From: Halorubrum kocurii JCM 14978
GTDB taxonomy: Archaea > Halobacteriota > Halobacteria > Halobacteriales > Haloferacaceae
Reading direction: 5' to 3'
Assembly: GCF_000337355.1 (NCBI RefSeq)
Contig: NZ_AOJH01000047.1
Location: forward strand, 1 to 59,719
DNA length: 59,719 bases
Positions 43,828 to 51,852 of this stretch are shown one piece after another. The translations under genes and the position numbers were made by a program. How positions within the stretch are numbered: the stretch's first letter is position 1; each line of letters begins with the position of its first letter. Under the pieces are notes generated by a model that worked only from the letters and a program-made list of their open reading frames with translations, was not told where the DNA came from and ran no database searches.

Positions 43828-43901
43828 GTCGGTTCCGAGCGCCTCCGGCGGGGCGGTGGCGGAAGCGAAGTTGTTTTCGCCCGCGGCGAGAACGGTTACC
43901 C

Positions 43902-44318
43902 ATGGACAGTGGCGGATCTACCGACATGACGCTGGCGTTCGAGCTGAAGGCGTTGAAGACCCTCGCGGACCCGAACGACGTGTTCAACAACGCCCGGCAG
44001 TGGACGGAGTACGTCGGCGTCGTCAGCGAGAAGCCGACCTACGTCGTCACGAACTTCACCCGAAAGCACCGCGTGCGGCAGGACTTCTTCTCGGGACCGC
44101 GCGGCGTCGAGGAGAGCCTGGAGAACATCGCCCAGCAGTTCGACACGGAGCGCCACGTGTTCGTCGGCGTCGACGAGGAGGACGAGGCGCTCGCCGAGGC
44201 GACGGACTGGGAGTTCCTCCACGTCGAAGACGCGGCCGACGCCGCGGGATGGACCCTCGCCACCGGCGAGGAGGAGACGGAGCCCGCAGAGGAGTCCACG
44301 CGCGACGACTGGCCCTAG
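43902..44318 (+). CDS. Conserved haloarchaeal protein, unknown function
   Basis: 138 residues. A conserved-looking core contains FELKALKTLADPNDVFNNAR, YVGVVSEKPTYVVTNFTRKH and RQDFFSGPRGVEESLENIAQ. An acidic C-terminal tail follows. I recognise the family as widespread in haloarchaea but know no function. TTGTTTTC about 26 bases upstream is a possible TATA. Confidence 0.75.
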   Translation: MDSGGSTDMTLAFELKALKTLADPNDVFNNARQWTEYVGVVSEKPTYVVTNFTRKHRVRQDFFSGPRGVEESLENIAQQFDTERHVFVGVDEEDEALAEATDWEFLHVEDAADAAGWTLATGEEETEPAEESTRDDWP

Positions 44319-44403
44319 GCCCTCTCGCACCGCCGTTCGGTCGACCCTTTCTACTCCGACTGAGACGCGGGGTGTTTTGGCCGTCCCCGCCGAACGACGG
44401 GCC

Positions 44404-45231
44404 ATGAGCGACGACGTCTCACACGAGGACGGTCACGGCGACGACGGCGACGGCCACGATCATCACGTCGACGACGCCGACCACCACGACCACGACGGTC
44501 ACGACGACCACGGCCACCACGACGACCACGGCCACCACGACCACGGCCACCACGACGACCACGGCCACCACGACGACCACGGCCACCACGACGACCACGG
44601 CCACCACGACGACCAGCACGGCCACCACAGTCACGACGCCGACGACGTTGCGATCGCGGTCGTGACGGTATCCTCCTCGCGGTCGCAGGACGACGACCCG
44701 TCCGGCGACTACCTCGTTTCGTCGTTCGAGGAGGCCGGTCACGAGGTGGTCGTCCGCGACCTGGTCCCCGACGAGTACGACAGCGTGCAGGGGACCGTCG
44801 ACCGCCTCGCCCGCCGGAAGGACACCGACGCGGTCGTGACCGCCGGCGGAACGGGGGTGACGCCCGACGACGTGACGCCGGAGGCCGTGCGCGGGCTGTT
44901 CGCCAAGACGCTCCCCGGCTTCGGCGAGCTGTTCCGCCGGCTCTCCTACGAGGAGATCGGGACGCGCACCATCGGCTCGCGGGCGACCGCCGGCGTCGTC
45001 TCCGCCACCCCTGTCTTCTGTCTGCCCGGCTCCGAGAACGCGGTCCGGCTCGGCGTCGACGAGATCGTCCTCCCCGAGATCGGCCACCTCGTCGGGCTCG
45101 CGAGCCGGGGCGTGGAGGACGACGAGGAAGCGGGAGACGGCGACGAGGAAGCGGGAGACGGCGACGCGGAAGCGGGAGACGGCGACGCGGAAGCGGGAGA
45201 CGGCGACGCGGAACCCGACGACGACGCCTGA
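44404..45231 (+). CDS. moaB: MoaB/MogA-family molybdopterin adenylyltransferase with His-rich N-terminal extension
   Basis: 275 residues. Residues 80-235 are a MoaB/Mog domain: DVAIAVVTVSSSRSQDDDPS, AVVTAGGTGVTPDDVTPEAV and FCLPGSENAVRLGVDEIVLP. It binds molybdopterin and helps form the metal cofactor. Residues 7-78 hold about 31 His and many Asp in HHDDHG repeats, a strong potential Ni/Zn/Cu/Co-binding extension. The C-terminus carries EAGDGDA repeats. Start ATG 44404 was chosen because the tail and spacing to TTTTGG (about 44375-44380) fit. Haloarchaeal MoaB copies that I recall lack such a long His tract. Confidence 0.88.
   Translation: MSDDVSHEDGHGDDGDGHDHHVDDADHHDHDGHDDHGHHDDHGHHDHGHHDDHGHHDDHGHHDDHGHHDDQHGHHSHDADDVAIAVVTVSSSRSQDDDPSGDYLVSSFEEAGHEVVVRDLVPDEYDSVQGTVDRLARRKDTDAVVTAGGTGVTPDDVTPEAVRGLFAKTLPGFGELFRRLSYEEIGTRTIGSRATAGVVSATPVFCLPGSENAVRLGVDEIVLPEIGHLVGLASRGVEDDEEAGDGDEEAGDGDAEAGDGDAEAGDGDAEPDDDA
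44503..44628 (+). repeat. 18-base tandem repeat encoding HHDDHG
   Basis: Units of GACGACCACGGCCACCAC occur at 44503-44520, 44521-44538, a shortened 44539-44553, then 44554-44571, 44572-44589, 44590-44607 and a diverged 44608-44628. All are in frame, so copy-number change would alter the His tract by multiples of six residues without breaking the gene. Confidence 0.95.
45124..45207 (+). repeat. 21-base tandem repeat encoding EAGDGDA
   Basis: Four 21-base units (GAGGAAGCGGGAGACGGCGAC, the last two with GCG at the first codon) in frame in the moaB tail. An acidic halophilic tail. Confidence 0.9.
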
Positions 45232-45258
45232 CGGCGGCGACGACGGGGGTGCGCTCTT

Positions 45259-45852
45259 TTAAATCGACGCGAGGAAGTTCCGGATGAGGTCGTGACCGGC
45301 CGCGGTCAGCACGCTCTCGGGGTGGAACTGCACCGCCTCGATCGGGTGGTCGCGGTGGCGGATCCCCATCACGATCTCCTCGCCGTCGTGGTCAGTGGTG
45401 GCGGTCACCGCGAATGCGTGAGGGATCTCGGTGGCGGCGAGCGAGTGGTAGCGCCCCGCGCGGAACCCCTGATCGAGCCCGGCGAACACCCCCTCGCCGT
45501 CGTGGTCGACGGGGAACGCCTTGCCGTGGATCGGCTCGGGCGCGTGGCCGACCGTCCCGCCGTACTCGTAGACGGCGGCTTCGAGGCCGAGGCAGACGCC
45601 GAGCGTCGGGACCTCCGGGGAGAGGTCGCGCAACACGTCCATCGTCACGCCCACGTCGCGCTCGTTCTTCGGGTGGCCGGGGCCGGGACTGATCAGGATC
45701 GCGTCCGGGTCGGCGTCGCGGATCGCCGCGAGCGACGCGGTGTTCTTGAACACCTCCACGTCGACGGGTTCGCCGTCGAGGGGCTGGTCCGAGACGTACT
45801 CGACGAGATTGTAGGTGAACGAGTCGAAGTTGTCGACGACGACGACCTTCAT
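45259..45852 (-). CDS. trpG: Anthranilate synthase glutamine amidotransferase subunit
   Basis: 197 residues. VVVDNFDSFTYNLVEYV start, oxyanion SPGPGHPKNE, nucleophile Cys in LGVCLGLEAAV and His-Glu in AVQFHPESVLT. It supplies ammonia from glutamine to TrpE. The usual LGVCLGHQ is LGVCLGLE here. Its ATGA overlaps the trpE stop; last gene of trpDFEG. A T-rich TTTTAAAT lies in the convergent gap with moaB. Confidence 0.96.
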   Translation of the reverse strand: MKVVVVDNFDSFTYNLVEYVSDQPLDGEPVDVEVFKNTASLAAIRDADPDAILISPGPGHPKNERDVGVTMDVLRDLSPEVPTLGVCLGLEAAVYEYGGTVGHAPEPIHGKAFPVDHDGEGVFAGLDQGFRAGRYHSLAATEIPHAFAVTATTDHDGEEIVMGIRHRDHPIEAVQFHPESVLTAAGHDLIRNFLASI

Positions 45853-47522
45853 TCGTCGACCTCCGTGCCAGCGGGGAGGGGGTCGTCGGAGGAGGCGGAG
45901 TCGTCTTCGGCTTCCGCGCCGCCCACCCGGATCCGGTCGATCGCGGCCAACACGCCGTCCATCTTCTGCTCGGTCTCCTCGTACTCGGCGGCCGGGTCGG
46001 AGTCGGCGACGAGCCCGGCGCCGGCGCGCACGGTCACCGCGGTCTCCTCCGGGCCGCTCGCGTCCGGCGGCGACTCGTCGAGCGTCGCCGTCCGGATCAC
46101 GATGGCGAAGTCGGCGTCGCCGGTCCACGCGTAGTAGCCGACGCCGCCGCCGTACGCCTCCCTGGGGGTCGTCTCCAGCTCCTCGATGATCTCCATCGCG
46201 CGCACCTTCGGGGCGCCGGTGAGCGTGCCCGCGGGGAACGTCGCGCGCGTCGCGTCGAAGGCGTCAGCGTCGCCCGCGAGGGTCCCCGTCACGGTCGACT
46301 CGATGTGCTGGACGTGGCTGTACTTCAGCACGTTCATGAACTCCTCGACGCGGACCGAGCCCGCCTCCGAGACGCGCCGGACGTCGTTGCGCGCGAGGTC
46401 GACGAGCATCGTGTGCTCGGCGCGCTCCTTCGCGTCGGCGAGCATCTCGCCCGCGAGCCGGCGGTCCTCGACCGGGCTCGTCCCGCGGGGGCAGGTGCCC
46501 GCGATCGGGTTCGAGACGATCCGGTCGCCCTGCACCGAGACGAGCGTCTCGGGGCTCGCGCCGACGATGCTCCGGTCGTCGTGGCGCAGGACGTACATGT
46601 ACGGCGAGGGGTTCACCTCGCGCAGCGCCGCGTACAGCCCGAGCGAGTCGACCTCCCCGCGGAGCTCGCGGCTCCGCGAGATCACGCCCTGGTAGATGTC
46701 GCCGTCGAGGACGTGGCGCTTCGCGGTCCGAACCGCCTCCTCGTATTCCTCCCGGGGACCGGCCGACTCCGACGCCACGCGGATCCCGTCGGGCTCCGGC
46801 GGCGCGGCCTCGCGCAGCTCGGCGCCCACCCGCTCCGCCTCGGCGACGAGGTCGTCGTAAACGGCCGCGGGGTCGTCGTCGACCCCGATCACGGGCGTGA
46901 AGACGATGTCGGCGGTCCCCTCTTTCTCGTCGAAGACGACGGTCCGCGTCGTCAGCGCGAACTCGGCGTCCGGAAACTCCGTCCCGGGCCGCTCGACGCC
47001 GACCTCCTCCAGCCAGAGGTCGTAGACGGCCTCGTACGCGAGGAATCCGACGAAGCCGCCCGAGAGGATCTGCCGGTCCGTGTCCGGGAAGCCGCGCAGG
47101 CTCACGTCCGGGAACGCCGCCCGGATCCGGTCGATCGCGTCGCCGGCGTCGGGCCCCAGATCGCTGTCGGGCTCGTCTCCGACGAACTCGGCCGCCGGCC
47201 CGAGCCGCGTCACGTCGGTCCGGTCCGGGTGGACCGAGACGATCGCATCGGGGTCGTAGCCGACGAACGAGTAGCGCGCGTGTTTGTCGGCGTCGCCGTC
47301 GGCGGTGAACGCCCCGTCGGGGTCGCTGGAGGCGACCTTCTCGCCGGACTCCAAGAGGAACCCGTACGGCCCCTCGCCGACCAGCGTCGCGTACGCCGCG
47401 AGCGGGGTCACGTCGGCGTCGAGCGACGCGGACGCGCGGACCACGACCGGCTTCTCGGCGTCGGCCGCGAGGTCGACGAACTCGGCCTTCGAGCGGTCGA
47501 GCGGAGTCGCCGACGCGGTCAT
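45849..47522 (-). CDS. trpE: Anthranilate synthase component I
   Basis: 557 residues. The N-terminal part has the tryptophan feedback motif FLLESGEK; the chorismate-binding half has VNPSPYMYVLRHDD, GASPETLVS, NPIAGTCPRGTSP and TGAPKVRAMEIIEELE. It makes anthranilate from chorismate with TrpG. The start overlaps the trpF stop (ATGA). First committed step of tryptophan synthesis. Confidence 0.97.
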   Translation of the reverse strand: MTASATPLDRSKAEFVDLAADAEKPVVVRASASLDADVTPLAAYATLVGEGPYGFLLESGEKVASSDPDGAFTADGDADKHARYSFVGYDPDAIVSVHPDRTDVTRLGPAAEFVGDEPDSDLGPDAGDAIDRIRAAFPDVSLRGFPDTDRQILSGGFVGFLAYEAVYDLWLEEVGVERPGTEFPDAEFALTTRTVVFDEKEGTADIVFTPVIGVDDDPAAVYDDLVAEAERVGAELREAAPPEPDGIRVASESAGPREEYEEAVRTAKRHVLDGDIYQGVISRSRELRGEVDSLGLYAALREVNPSPYMYVLRHDDRSIVGASPETLVSVQGDRIVSNPIAGTCPRGTSPVEDRRLAGEMLADAKERAEHTMLVDLARNDVRRVSEAGSVRVEEFMNVLKYSHVQHIESTVTGTLAGDADAFDATRATFPAGTLTGAPKVRAMEIIEELETTPREAYGGGVGYYAWTGDADFAIVIRTATLDESPPDASGPEETAVTVRAGAGLVADSDPAAEYEETEQKMDGVLAAIDRIRVGGAEAEDDSASSDDPLPAGTEVDE

Positions 47523-48163
47523 GCCAGCTCCATCTCCCGCCCCGCGTTCGCCACGAAGCGGGCGACCGCGTTGTGGTCCTTGCGCCCGTCGGACAGCTCG
47601 ACGCCCGAGGCCACGTCGACCGCGAACGGGTCGGCGGCGCGAACCGCCTCGGCGACCGTGTCGGCCGTGAGGCCGCCGGCGAGGACCACGGGCGAGGTGA
47701 GCCGGGCGGCGAGGTCGCCGGCCCGCTCCCAGTCGTGGGTCTCGCCGGTGCCGCCCGCGCCGGACTCGTCGGTCGAGTCGATCACGAGCGCGTCGGCGAC
47801 CGCGTCGAACTCCTCGGCGCGCGCCGGGTCGTCCGCGTCGACCGCGAGCAGCACCTTCCGCTCCGTCTCGGCGCGGATGTACCGGATCTCGTCGGGCGTC
47901 CACTCGCCGTGGAGCTGGACGGCGTCCGGCGTGACCGTCCGCAGGAGCTCGACCGCGCGCTCGGCCGACTCGGGCATCGTGACGAGCGTCGCGGTGACGA
48001 ACGGCGGCACGTCGGCGAGCAGCTCCGCCGCCGTCGCCGGGTCGACCTCGCGGGGGGAGTCGACCGGGATCTCCGAGATGACGCCCACCGCGTCGGCGCC
48101 GGCGTCGACCGCGGCGCGGAGGTCGGCGCCCCGCGTCAGCCCACAGATCTTCACCCGCGCCAT
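47519..48163 (-). CDS. trpF: Phosphoribosylanthranilate isomerase
   Basis: 214 residues of a TIM-barrel. ARVKICGLTRGADLRAAVDA carries the catalytic Cys, VQLHGEWTPDEIRYI the conserved QLHG, and VVLAGGLTADTVAEAVR and VDVASGVELSDGRKD the phosphate and catalytic Asp region. It isomerises PRA to CdRP. One base of its ATG overlaps the trpD stop (TGATG). Confidence 0.96.
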   Translation of the reverse strand: MARVKICGLTRGADLRAAVDAGADAVGVISEIPVDSPREVDPATAAELLADVPPFVTATLVTMPESAERAVELLRTVTPDAVQLHGEWTPDEIRYIRAETERKVLLAVDADDPARAEEFDAVADALVIDSTDESGAGGTGETHDWERAGDLAARLTSPVVLAGGLTADTVAEAVRAADPFAVDVASGVELSDGRKDHNAVARFVANAGREMELA

Positions 48164-49242
48164 CAGTCTTCCTCCGGGGCGGCGGTCTTCGAGGCCGCCG
48201 CCTCGGCGTCCCCGGCCGACTCGCCCTCGACCGATCCGGCGGTGTCGCCGCAGAGGGCCGCGAACTTCGCCGCGGCCGCGCCGGAGTCGATCGCCTCGGC
48301 CGCGCGCTCGACGCCCGCCGCGAGCGTGTCGGCCTCGCCGGCCACGTAGATCGCGGCGCCAGCGTTGGCGAGGACGAGGTCGCGCTTTGGGCCGGTGACG
48401 GAGCCGTCGACGATGCCGCGGAGGTCGGCCGCGTTCTCCTCGGGGGTCCCGCCCGCGACGGCTTCGATCGGGGCGCGGTCGAGACCCAGGTCCTCGGGGG
48501 TGATGGTGAACTCCCGCACCTCGTCGCCGGTGACCTCGGCGGCCACCGTCTCGTCGTGGATCCCGATCTCGTCCATCCCGGCGCCGTGGACGACCAAGGC
48601 GTTCTCGACGGGCATGTGCGCGAGCGACCGGGCGATCGTGGGGACCAGCTCCGGGTCGTACACGCCGAGCACCTGCGCGTCGGCGCCGGCCGGGTTGGTG
48701 AGCGGGCCGAGGACGTTGAAGATCGTCCGCATCCCGAGCTCCTTGCGCGGGCCGATGACGGCCTTCATCGCCGGGTGGAACACCGGGGCGAGCATGAAGC
48801 CGATCCCGTCGTCCTCGATGGCGCCCTCCACCGCCGGCGGCTCGGCCTCCACGTCGGCGCCCGCGACCTCCAGCACGTCGGCGCTCCCCGACGAGGAGGA
48901 CACCGAGTAGTTGCCGTGCTTGGCGATCGGGACGCCGGCGCCCGCCGCGACGATCGCGGCCGTCGTCGAGACGTTGATCGTGTCGTAGTCGTCGCCGCCG
49001 GTCCCGCAGGTGTCGACGAGCGGCTCGCGCTCGGGCTCGATCGTCCGGGCGGCGTCGCGCATCCCCTGCGCGAACCCCGCGATCTCCGCCTCGGTCTCCC
49101 CCTTCGCGCGGAGCGCGGCGAGCAAGGCGCCGATCTGCGCCTCGGTCGCCTCCTCGAAGACCAGCCGCGCGGCCTCGCGCGCCTCGTCGACCGTCAGGTC
49201 TGTCCCCTCCGTCACGCGTTCGACCGTGTCGTTGATATTCAT
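48163..49242 (-). CDS. trpD: Anthranilate phosphoribosyltransferase
   Basis: 359 residues from ATG 49242. Motifs: DTCGTGGDDYDTINVSTTAA, KHGNYSVSSSSGSADVLE, and APVFHPAMKAVIGPRKELGM, then NVLGPLTNPAG. It adds PRPP to anthranilate. First gene of the operon, downstream of TGTACA boxes and a TATA box at 49292-49300. The longer ORF from 49329 was rejected because it would cross these promoter elements. Confidence 0.97.
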   Translation of the reverse strand: MNINDTVERVTEGTDLTVDEAREAARLVFEEATEAQIGALLAALRAKGETEAEIAGFAQGMRDAARTIEPEREPLVDTCGTGGDDYDTINVSTTAAIVAAGAGVPIAKHGNYSVSSSSGSADVLEVAGADVEAEPPAVEGAIEDDGIGFMLAPVFHPAMKAVIGPRKELGMRTIFNVLGPLTNPAGADAQVLGVYDPELVPTIARSLAHMPVENALVVHGAGMDEIGIHDETVAAEVTGDEVREFTITPEDLGLDRAPIEAVAGGTPEENAADLRGIVDGSVTGPKRDLVLANAGAAIYVAGEADTLAAGVERAAEAIDSGAAAAKFAALCGDTAGSVEGESAGDAEAAASKTAAPEED

Positions 49243-49244
49243 TG

Positions 49245-49290
49245 TGTACACCGATGTAGTGTTTCGCGTTGTGATGTACAAGTATGTACA
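49245..49290 (-). promoter_or_regulatory. Candidate trp operator: three TGTACA boxes
   Basis: TGTACA, itself a palindrome, occurs at 49245-49250, 49275-49280 and 49285-49290. The last two lie inside a perfect inverted repeat GATGTACA-AGTA-TGTACATC (49273-49292). The first box is followed by CCGATGTA, giving two TGTACA-N4-TGTA units 30 bases apart. They cover the region from the TATA box to just before the trpD ATG, where a bound regulator would block initiation. TGTACA is also the TRP-box consensus reported for TrpY in Methanothermobacter, as I recall. Confidence 0.75.
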
Positions 49291-49291
49291 T

Positions 49292-49300
49292 CGGTATAAC
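49292..49300 (-). promoter_or_regulatory. trpD: TATA box of the trpDFEG operon
   Basis: GTTATACCG on the minus strand, about 54 bases upstream of the trpD ATG, predicts transcription start near 49269 and a leader of about 25-30 bases. Confidence 0.55.
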
Positions 49301-49389
49301 GCTGTCGCCGGGCTGAGAACCGATAGCACGCGTTGAGGAGCGGGGGAGGACGTTGGAGGTGAGAGGGGAAGCGGAATCGCGGGGCCGGA

Positions 49390-51852
49390 TCAGTCGTCCG
49401 CGGCTGCGGGCGCGGGCTCCCGTTCGGGAGCGGCCGGCGCCTCGGGGTCAGCCGCGGCCGGGTCGGACGCGGCCGGTTCGGGCGCGGGCCGCCACTCCAT
49501 GTCGCGCTCGTACTCGAACGCGCGGTGCTCCTGGGTCGGGTCGACGACGGTCAGCGAGAGCCAGTCGTTGTCCAGCAGTTGGACGACCGCCTCGTGGTCG
49601 GCGAGCGCCTCGGCGACGCGCTCGACGGGCGCGTGGACGACCGTCGAGAGGCGGAGCGGCTGGTGGTACGGCTCGTCGTCGGCCGCCATCAGCGACTGGA
49701 GCGGGAGCCCGGTCATCAGGTCGCCGCCGTTGCCCTGATAGACGCCGACGTTCCCGACCGGGTTGTGGGTCACCTTCGACCCGCTCCCGTAGACCGCGTT
49801 GTCGACGGTCGAGAAGTAGTACTGGGCGTTGATCCACTGGGTGACGACCATCGGCCCCGTGAGGATCGCCTCCAGCGCGTCGCCGTCGGGGTCGGTCGAC
49901 CAGTCGTACGAGTGGAGGAAGGCGCGCCCGTCGAGGTCGAGGTCGCTCGTCAGTTCGCGGGGGCCGACGACGAAGCCGGCGTTGCCAGCCAGTCCCCACT
50001 CGGGACGCGTCTCGGCCCAGTCGGCGGCGCGGCGCTCGGTCTCGTCGACGCTCGCCGCCGCGTCGCCCCCCATCGACGAGGCGCGCTCGGCGGTCGCGTC
50101 CTCGCGGGCGGCGGCGAGGTCAGCGCGCAGCCCCTCGAGGTCGTCCGCGTGGCTCTCGGGCACGTCGCCGTAGAGCTCGATCTCGTCGGTCGTCGTGTTG
50201 TGCTCGCCGGCGAGGAAGACGGTGTCCTCGGGGATCTCGAAGCCGCGGTCGCGCAGCGCCGCCCGCACGTCGGGGTCGGCGCAGATCTCGGCCAGGACGC
50301 GGGCGTTCGGCCCGCCGGGGTTGCCCGCGCACGCGCCGCAGTCCAGGCTGGAGTCGTAGGGGTTGTTCGTCGTCTCGCTCGCGTGCCCGACGAAGGCGAC
50401 GAGCCGACCGAACTCCGTCCACCCCATCAGCTCGAAGGCGGTGGCGGCGTACTCGACCCGCTCCTCGCGGGTCAGGCCCACCGGGAGGTCGCCGGCGTGA
50501 GTGTGTTGGTGCCGAACGATCTGGTCGCAGAACTCGTGGTCGTCCGGGACCGCCGCGTCGGCCGTGTCCAAGAGGCCGTGGACGCGGCCGGGTATGAGCG
50601 TGCGGGCCGCGAGCGCTAGGCCGTAACCGCTCCCGGCGTTCTCGACGAAGCCGAAGGCGCTGGCGGGGTTCGTCTTCAGCTTCTTGACGACCTCGCCCGC
50701 GACCTCGCGGACGCTCGACCACCGGTTGTGGCGGTCCTTGGCTTCCCCGTCGGTCGGGACCTCGCTGATGCGGTGTTGCGCGTCGAGGATGGGCGGACAG
50801 GCGTCCACCGACACCTCGGCGTCGTACCCCCGGTACTCCATCGGGATGCCGAAGAAGCCGGCGTAGCCGTGCGTCTCGTACTCGCCCGCGGCCTCGATGT
50901 GACGGCGGATCACTTCCGAGCGGGTGTCGATACAGAAGACCAGCTGCGCGTCGGGGCGCTCGGACGGGTCGCTCTCGGCCCGCTTCCGGCTCTCGGCGGA
51001 GACCCGGTCGACGACCGCCGAGCGGTAGCTGGCCTCCCACGCGCTCAGGAACGCCTCAGCGACCTCGTCGGTCGGGTCGGCGTCGGGGGCGTCGGGACCG
51101 GTGGACGGCTCGACGTCGACGCCGAACCCGTCGAGGAGCGCGAGGCGGACGGCGAGGTACCCCGCGAGCGTGATCGGACACGCAGACTGCCACGCCCCTC
51201 CGTCGGCCGCGCGCTGCTTGATGAGGCCGGTCCACCCCGGGAGCGCGGCCAGCTGCTCCTCGAAGATGGGCACCCACTGCCCCTCCGGATACGGCTCCAG
51301 AACGGCCTCGATGGTCTCGACCGGCGTGTCGGGCAGCGACGCGAGGACCCCCGAATCGGGGATTTCGCCGTCGTGCGGGGCCAGCTCGCGGAAGGCGGCG
51401 TAGAACCCGTCCTCGCGGTTCGGCATCGACCACGTGGCGTGCCCCTCGTCGAGGAAGGCCGACAGCCACTTCGCCAGCACGGTGTCGACCCGCTCGGCGG
51501 CGGTGTCGGACTCGTCGGCGTCTGACTCGTCGGTCCGCGCCCCCGACTCGGCGCCGGCGTCCACGCGTTCGAGCAGCGTTTCCGGGTCGGCGTCGTAGCC
51601 GCGGTCGGCGAGCGCCGACTCGAGCCGCTCCGGGTCGATCCGGCCGTCGTCGAGGGCCATGCGGAACGTCTCCCGACTCGGGTAGCCGCGGCCGCCGAGC
51701 AGGTCGGTCGCCTGCGTCACCGCCTCGCCGAACGTCATGTCTTCGAACCCCGAGAGGGGGTTGGCGGTCACGAACGAGTGGATCGGCCAGACCGACCCGA
51801 CCGTCGTCGCCGCGTCGTCGATACCGTCTTCGATGGTGGAGTGAGTGCTCAT
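49390..51852 (-). CDS. dabA: DabA-type inorganic carbon transport subunit (DUF2309/UPF0753)
   Basis: 820 residues. The beta-carbonic-anhydrase-like metal site is visible: FCIDTRSE gives Cys307 and Asp309, FVGHASETTNNPYDSSLDCG gives His490 and Cys505. The H-to-C spacing of 15 and C-to-D of 2 match the zinc/active residues described for Halothiobacillus DabA (C351, D353, H524, C539). DabA with the membrane subunit DabB uses an ion gradient to hydrate CO2 to bicarbonate. The C-terminus ends in an Ala/Pro/Glu tail. Its ATGA overlaps the dabB stop. Confidence 0.93.
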   Translation of the reverse strand: MSTHSTIEDGIDDAATTVGSVWPIHSFVTANPLSGFEDMTFGEAVTQATDLLGGRGYPSRETFRMALDDGRIDPERLESALADRGYDADPETLLERVDAGAESGARTDESDADESDTAAERVDTVLAKWLSAFLDEGHATWSMPNREDGFYAAFRELAPHDGEIPDSGVLASLPDTPVETIEAVLEPYPEGQWVPIFEEQLAALPGWTGLIKQRAADGGAWQSACPITLAGYLAVRLALLDGFGVDVEPSTGPDAPDADPTDEVAEAFLSAWEASYRSAVVDRVSAESRKRAESDPSERPDAQLVFCIDTRSEVIRRHIEAAGEYETHGYAGFFGIPMEYRGYDAEVSVDACPPILDAQHRISEVPTDGEAKDRHNRWSSVREVAGEVVKKLKTNPASAFGFVENAGSGYGLALAARTLIPGRVHGLLDTADAAVPDDHEFCDQIVRHQHTHAGDLPVGLTREERVEYAATAFELMGWTEFGRLVAFVGHASETTNNPYDSSLDCGACAGNPGGPNARVLAEICADPDVRAALRDRGFEIPEDTVFLAGEHNTTTDEIELYGDVPESHADDLEGLRADLAAAREDATAERASSMGGDAAASVDETERRAADWAETRPEWGLAGNAGFVVGPRELTSDLDLDGRAFLHSYDWSTDPDGDALEAILTGPMVVTQWINAQYYFSTVDNAVYGSGSKVTHNPVGNVGVYQGNGGDLMTGLPLQSLMAADDEPYHQPLRLSTVVHAPVERVAEALADHEAVVQLLDNDWLSLTVVDPTQEHRAFEYERDMEWRPAPEPAASDPAAADPEAPAAPEREPAPAAADD

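Noticed and set aside
44503-44628. Possible CRISPR-like array
   Set aside because: The repeats are contiguous 18-base in-frame codon repeats without spacers, inside moaB.
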